Positions 62,172 to 64,000 of a DNA stretch of 64,000 bases are shown in pieces; the first letter of the stretch is position 1, and each line of letters begins with the position of its first letter. The translations under genes were made by a program, and so were the position numbers. The stretch lies in NCBI RefSeq assembly GCF_011634775.1, contig NZ_JAALXT010000011.1:1-64000 (forward strand). Direction: 5' to 3'. The DNA is from Thalassoroseus pseudoceratinae. GTDB lineage: Bacteria > Planctomycetota > Planctomycetia > Planctomycetales > Planctomycetaceae. A model generated the notes under the pieces. The model was not told the DNA's origin. It did not search any database and worked only from the letters and a program-made list of their open reading frames with translations.

Positions 62172-64000
62172 ATGCAACACAGAATGAGAGCGACGGCAAT
62201 TTGCTTGGCATTGACGTCTGTTTTAGCCGGCACTGACGTGAGTCTGGCGAGACCGCGTCTAGTTCGAAGCAGCGGTCAGTTGCAATCAGCATTGAAGAAG
62301 GCCCGGCCCGGTGATCACATATTGATTATGCCGGGAACTTACCGAGGAAATATGTATATCTCGGGACCCCATGGGACGGCCTTCCAACCAATCGTCATTG
62401 CCGCGGTTGATCCCTCCCAGCCACCCATCATTCGTGGCGGAAATGAGTGCCTGAAATTGCAGTCGCCCCAACACATCGAGTTGCGAAATCTGATCTTTGA
62501 GGGGGCCAATTCAAACGGGCTCAATATTGACGATAGCGGTCGAAATGATTTCTCGGCTCATCACGTCAAGCTACGAAATCTTGTCATCCGCGAAGTGGGG
62601 AAAGGCGGTAATCAGGACGGCCTAAAAATGTCCGGGGTATCCGATTTCGTCATTGAAAAACTTACCGTGGACGGGTGGTCCCAGGACGGTCAAGCCATTG
62701 ACCTAGTCGGTTGCCGAGATGGAAAAGTCGAAGATTGCTTCCTCGACGGGAAGAACGTTGGTCGCGTTGGTTTCCAAGCGAAGGGCGGAAGTCGGGATAT
62801 TCTAGTGCAAAACTGCCGATTCGAACGGGTGACCGATCGAAGCCTTAACATTGGTGGTAAAACAGGCCTGAAATTCTTTCGGCCTGAACCACAAGGTTTC
62901 GAGGCCAAGGACGTCACAATCACTGGATGCACCATCGTCGGTTCAGCCGCACCGTTTGCGTTCGTCAATGTCGATGGAGCTCTAGTCAACAACAATACGA
63001 TATTTCGGCCCACACACTGGGTATTCCGAATCCTACAAGAAACTCGCTCTGAAGGATTCGTTCCTTCCCGCAACGGTCGCTTCGTTGGGAATGTAATCGC
63101 TTGGCGTGGAGAAGAACTGAGTTTCTTTGTCAACGTAGGGGCAGAAACCGATGCGGAGTCGTTCCAGATAGCTGAGAACTTTTGGTACCGCATCGACAGT
63201 CCGCAATGTAGTCAACCACAAGGTCTGCCGGTGGAGGAGCAAGGCGGAGTCTATGGGCAAGATCCAGAGTTTCGCGATCCCGAATCAGGAAAACTTCAAC
63301 TTGGCCGTACACGCGATGAAATGCGTCGAGCTGCCTCAAAACAGCTCGACGAGAAACGCATGAGGACGCGAATCCAGACTGGTTTTGTTATTGCGGTATT
63401 GATTCTCTTCTTGTTAGTCGATCGACGAGCCCGCCGCGTCGGCAACGATTCCACTGCCCTTACTATTTTCGATTCGTCAATGGCTGGCAGGACCGTGCCA
63501 TATTTGTTTCACTTCTATGCACTGGCAACACTTTGGACTGGCTTGATCATCTATGGATCGTTCACGCCTGCGACTTGGCGAACCGACCTGTCTCTTGCAG
63601 AGGCTGTCGAGCAATTTCGATCACTCCCCTTAACGTTCCAAGCGAATCGACGGGTGGATTGGGCCAGCAATTTCCTTCTCCTTGTTCCATTCGGATTTCT
63701 ATGGATGGCGATTGGTACTTGGCAACGACGATCGTTGCCGCGAGAGGTCCTTATGGCATTGGGAACACTGGTAGGAGGAATTTTCCTAGGAGTCTTGGTC
63801 GAATTTGGGCAGCTTTGGGTTCCTTCCCGTTTTAGTTCGCAGGATGACGTCTTTGCTCAATTTTGTGGCAACGTCACGGGGGTCTTCCTGTGGTTCATGA
63901 TTGGACGCTGGAGTGTCTCACGGTTACGGCAGTTGCTCCCGCACGTACGGAAACCGGAACCCATAGACATCTTTTTGACCCTGTATGTCGTCGGCTTTGT
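62172..64000 (+). CDS. right-handed beta-helix protein fused to VanZ-like membrane domain (3' end outside window)
   Basis: At least 609 residues with no stop before the window end. ATG 62172 starts a signal peptide (TAICLALTSVLAGTDVSLA). Residues 25-390 form a parallel beta-helix of pectate-lyase/NosD type (LKKARPGDHILIMPGTYRGN, HIELRNLIFEGANSNGLNID, GCRDGKVEDCFLDGKNVGRV). A helix at about 400 (GFVIAVLILFLLV) crosses the membrane. Residues ~440-600 match VanZ-like proteins (WASNFLLLVPFGFLWMAIGT, GIFLGVLVEFGQLWVPSRFS then SQDDVFAQFCGNVTGV). Possible role in binding or modifying an exopolysaccharide at the membrane. VanZ-like domains occur in planctomycete polysaccharide loci. It lies on the inserted side of the tRNA scar. 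Confidence 0.82.
   Translation, partial: MQHRMRATAICLALTSVLAGTDVSLARPRLVRSSGQLQSALKKARPGDHILIMPGTYRGNMYISGPHGTAFQPIVIAAVDPSQPPIIRGGNECLKLQSPQHIELRNLIFEGANSNGLNIDDSGRNDFSAHHVKLRNLVIREVGKGGNQDGLKMSGVSDFVIEKLTVDGWSQDGQAIDLVGCRDGKVEDCFLDGKNVGRVGFQAKGGSRDILVQNCRFERVTDRSLNIGGKTGLKFFRPEPQGFEAKDVTITGCTIVGSAAPFAFVNVDGALVNNNTIFRPTHWVFRILQETRSEGFVPSRNGRFVGNVIAWRGEELSFFVNVGAETDAESFQIAENFWYRIDSPQCSQPQGLPVEEQGGVYGQDPEFRDPESGKLQLGRTRDEMRRAASKQLDEKRMRTRIQTGFVIAVLILFLLVDRRARRVGNDSTALTIFDSSMAGRTVPYLFHFYALATLWTGLIIYGSFTPATWRTDLSLAEAVEQFRSLPLTFQANRRVDWASNFLLLVPFGFLWMAIGTWQRRSLPREVLMALGTLVGGIFLGVLVEFGQLWVPSRFSSQDDVFAQFCGNVTGVFLWFMIGRWSVSRLRQLLPHVRKPEPIDIFLTLYVVGF

Overview
The window looks like part of a planctomycete chromosome (Planctomycetota). 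The signs are a DUF1559 pseudopilin next to a small lipoprotein, an ECF sigma factor coupled to a large FecR-type anti-sigma protein, a membrane Ser/Thr kinase with a C-terminal beta-propeller, a PQQ/glucose-dehydrogenase-like protein fused to planctomycete-type cytochrome c domains, a decayed sulfatase, a secreted heparinase II/III-like lyase and an ISL3/IS5/IS4/ISAs1/IS1182 graveyard. The genus cannot be set from the sequence alone.

Layout. 0-2 kb: decayed fragments around an intact 2OG-Fe(II) oxygenase and a truncated tyrosine recombinase. 2-10.6 kb: a sigma-54 activator facing a group of small-molecule enzymes (C45/Ntn acyltransferase-like, DUF3419/BtaA-like aminocarboxypropyltransferase, GNAT, haem-oxygenase-like diiron protein, PIG-L deacetylase, M24/creatinase-like hydrolase). 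The middle three genes are packed without gaps. I regard this as the best candidate for an undescribed biosynthetic system. 11-16.4 kb: AGCS symporter and secreted PQQ/cytochrome protein. 16.5-18 kb: IS4 remnant and an IS5-headed chimeric ORF. 18-23 kb: polysaccharide lyase, hydrolase-methyltransferase fusion, Tat phosphoesterase and a dead metallo-beta-lactamase-fold gene. 24-30 kb: RND efflux pump, adaptor and divergent TetR with a palindromic operator, flanked by two related HTH copies. 30-36 kb: cardiolipin synthase, type III PKS and IS1182 remnants, then a LitR/CarH-like MerR regulator followed by two unknown small genes and an SDR-DUF2867 gene.

36-47 kb: fasciclin and ISL3 fragments around a 1357-residue secreted protein, a dead sulfatase, an intact kinase-propeller protein and a degraded DDE transposase. 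47-51 kb: AraC regulator converging on an operon of methyltransferase, thioredoxin-reductase-like flavoprotein and an AhpD-like protein with a changed CxxC. 51-52 kb: ISAs1 remnant. 52.3-57.7 kb: a compact module of sigma factor, FecR-CBM6 anti-sigma, pseudopilin, lipoprotein and secreted esterase that reads as a surface/carbohydrate-response unit. 57.8-61 kb: truncated methyltransferase and a kinase that has lost its N-lobe. 61.5 kb: the 3' half of a tRNA (probably tRNA-Ala) with its terminator, a typical integration scar. 62.2 kb to the end: a beta-helix protein fused to a VanZ-like membrane domain that runs off the window.

About eighteen dead gene or transposase fragments lie between intact operons. 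Start codons were chosen by eye from Shine-Dalgarno-like sequence and signal peptides. Family names come from motif recognition, not searches.
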